A stretch of DNA of 64,000 nt from assembly GCA_017392525.1 (NCBI GenBank), contig JAFOVD010000046.1, positions 1 to 64,000 on the forward strand, in the 5' to 3' direction. A program made the position numbers and the translations under genes. This document shows, piece by piece, positions 63,866 to 64,000 of this stretch. Numbering within the stretch: the first letter of the stretch is position 1; every line of letters starts with the position of its first letter. Origin of the DNA: Lachnospiraceae bacterium. Lineage in GTDB: Bacteria; Bacillota; Clostridia; Lachnospirales; Lachnospiraceae. The notes below the pieces were generated by a model. That model did no database searches, had not been told where the DNA came from, and worked only from the letters and a program-made list of their open reading frames with translations.

Positions 63866-64000
63866 TCATATCCACATCATACCCATTGTGATTAACCCTT
63901 CTCCAAGAAGATAAGCACACATAACAGTATAATGTTTTTTAAAAATCACTTCCGGACGCCTGTAGTAACGAACCACATACAGACAACAATCCGAAATGAA
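63866..64000 (-). CDS. 3' end of a gene, probably a small membrane protein
   Basis: An open frame of 44 codons entering from the right edge and stopping with TGA at 63868-63866, 25 bases before the lipid-kinase start. The visible part has VVRYYRRPEV, a basic stretch, then CAYLLGEGLITMGMMWI, a hydrophobic C-terminal segment. It may be the end of a YhhN-like or other polytopic protein; too little is visible to name it. Confidence 0.5.
   Translation of the reverse strand, partial: FISDCCLYVVRYYRRPEVIFKKHYTVMCAYLLGEGLITMGMMWI

Overview
The window looks like chromosomal DNA of an anaerobic gut Firmicute, most likely a Lachnospiraceae (Clostridia). The support is a modest G+C content, strong AGGAGG-type ribosome sites, an anaerobic (cbi-type) cobalamin pathway, desulfoferrodoxin, rubrerythrin and PerR, riboswitch-controlled B12 and thiamine genes, and plant-polysaccharide loci with Firmicute families (YesL, LplB/LplC-type permeases, DUF6171). 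The genus is inference. I saw no tRNA, rRNA, CRISPR array, insertion sequence or prophage.

Layout. 1-11.2 kb: a GH13 maltodextrin/pullulan-type enzyme, then a minus-strand galactan locus with a LacI regulator, an ABC importer (binding lipoprotein and two permeases), a GH42::GH53 fusion and a U32-like protein of unknown role. 11.2-14.8 kb: PAP2 phosphatase, ABC-F ATPase and a two-subunit ThrE-type exporter. 15.0-19.8 kb: a complete branched-chain amino acid ABC transporter (livKHMGF) behind a leader that contains an intrinsic terminator. 19.8-22.6 kb: small redox-type and membrane proteins and an XRE/DUF2975 pair.

22.9-43.3 kb: a same-strand cobalamin cluster of 19 genes running from 42998 down to 22866, headed by a B12 riboswitch. 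Order: lipoprotein CbiK, unknown lipoprotein, BtuF, BtuC, BtuD::CbiP fusion, CobT, CobU, CobS, CobC, CbiB, CobD, CbiC, CbiD, CbiF, CbiG, CbiH, CbiJ::CbiE::CbiT fusion, CbiA, CbiL. It covers cobalt insertion through corrin ring synthesis to lower-ligand attachment, plus corrinoid uptake. Precorrin-2 synthesis and the corrinoid adenosyltransferase are not in the window.

43.4-45.6 kb: thiE-thiW-thiM under a TPP riboswitch. 45.6-48.6 kb: a methyltransferase and two U32 proteins. 49.0-59.9 kb: an arabinan locus with a YesL-family protein, an ABC importer, an ArsR-type regulator with a large C-terminal domain, three GH43 enzymes and a GH51 arabinofuranosidase. Its two divergent minus-strand operons share TTTAG-N5/6-CTAAA palindromes overlapping or flanking good promoters, which suggests one regulon. 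60.1-64 kb: TcdA, a nucleoside deoxyribosyltransferase-like protein, an oxidative-stress set (desulfoferrodoxin, rubrerythrin, PerR), a diacylglycerol-kinase-like protein and the 3' end of one more gene.

The most notable observations are the BtuD::CbiP and GH42::GH53 fusions, the predicted extracytoplasmic CbiK with an uncharacterised two-domain lipoprotein beside it, the ArsR-plus-sensor regulator with its palindrome set, and the terminator-bearing liv leader.
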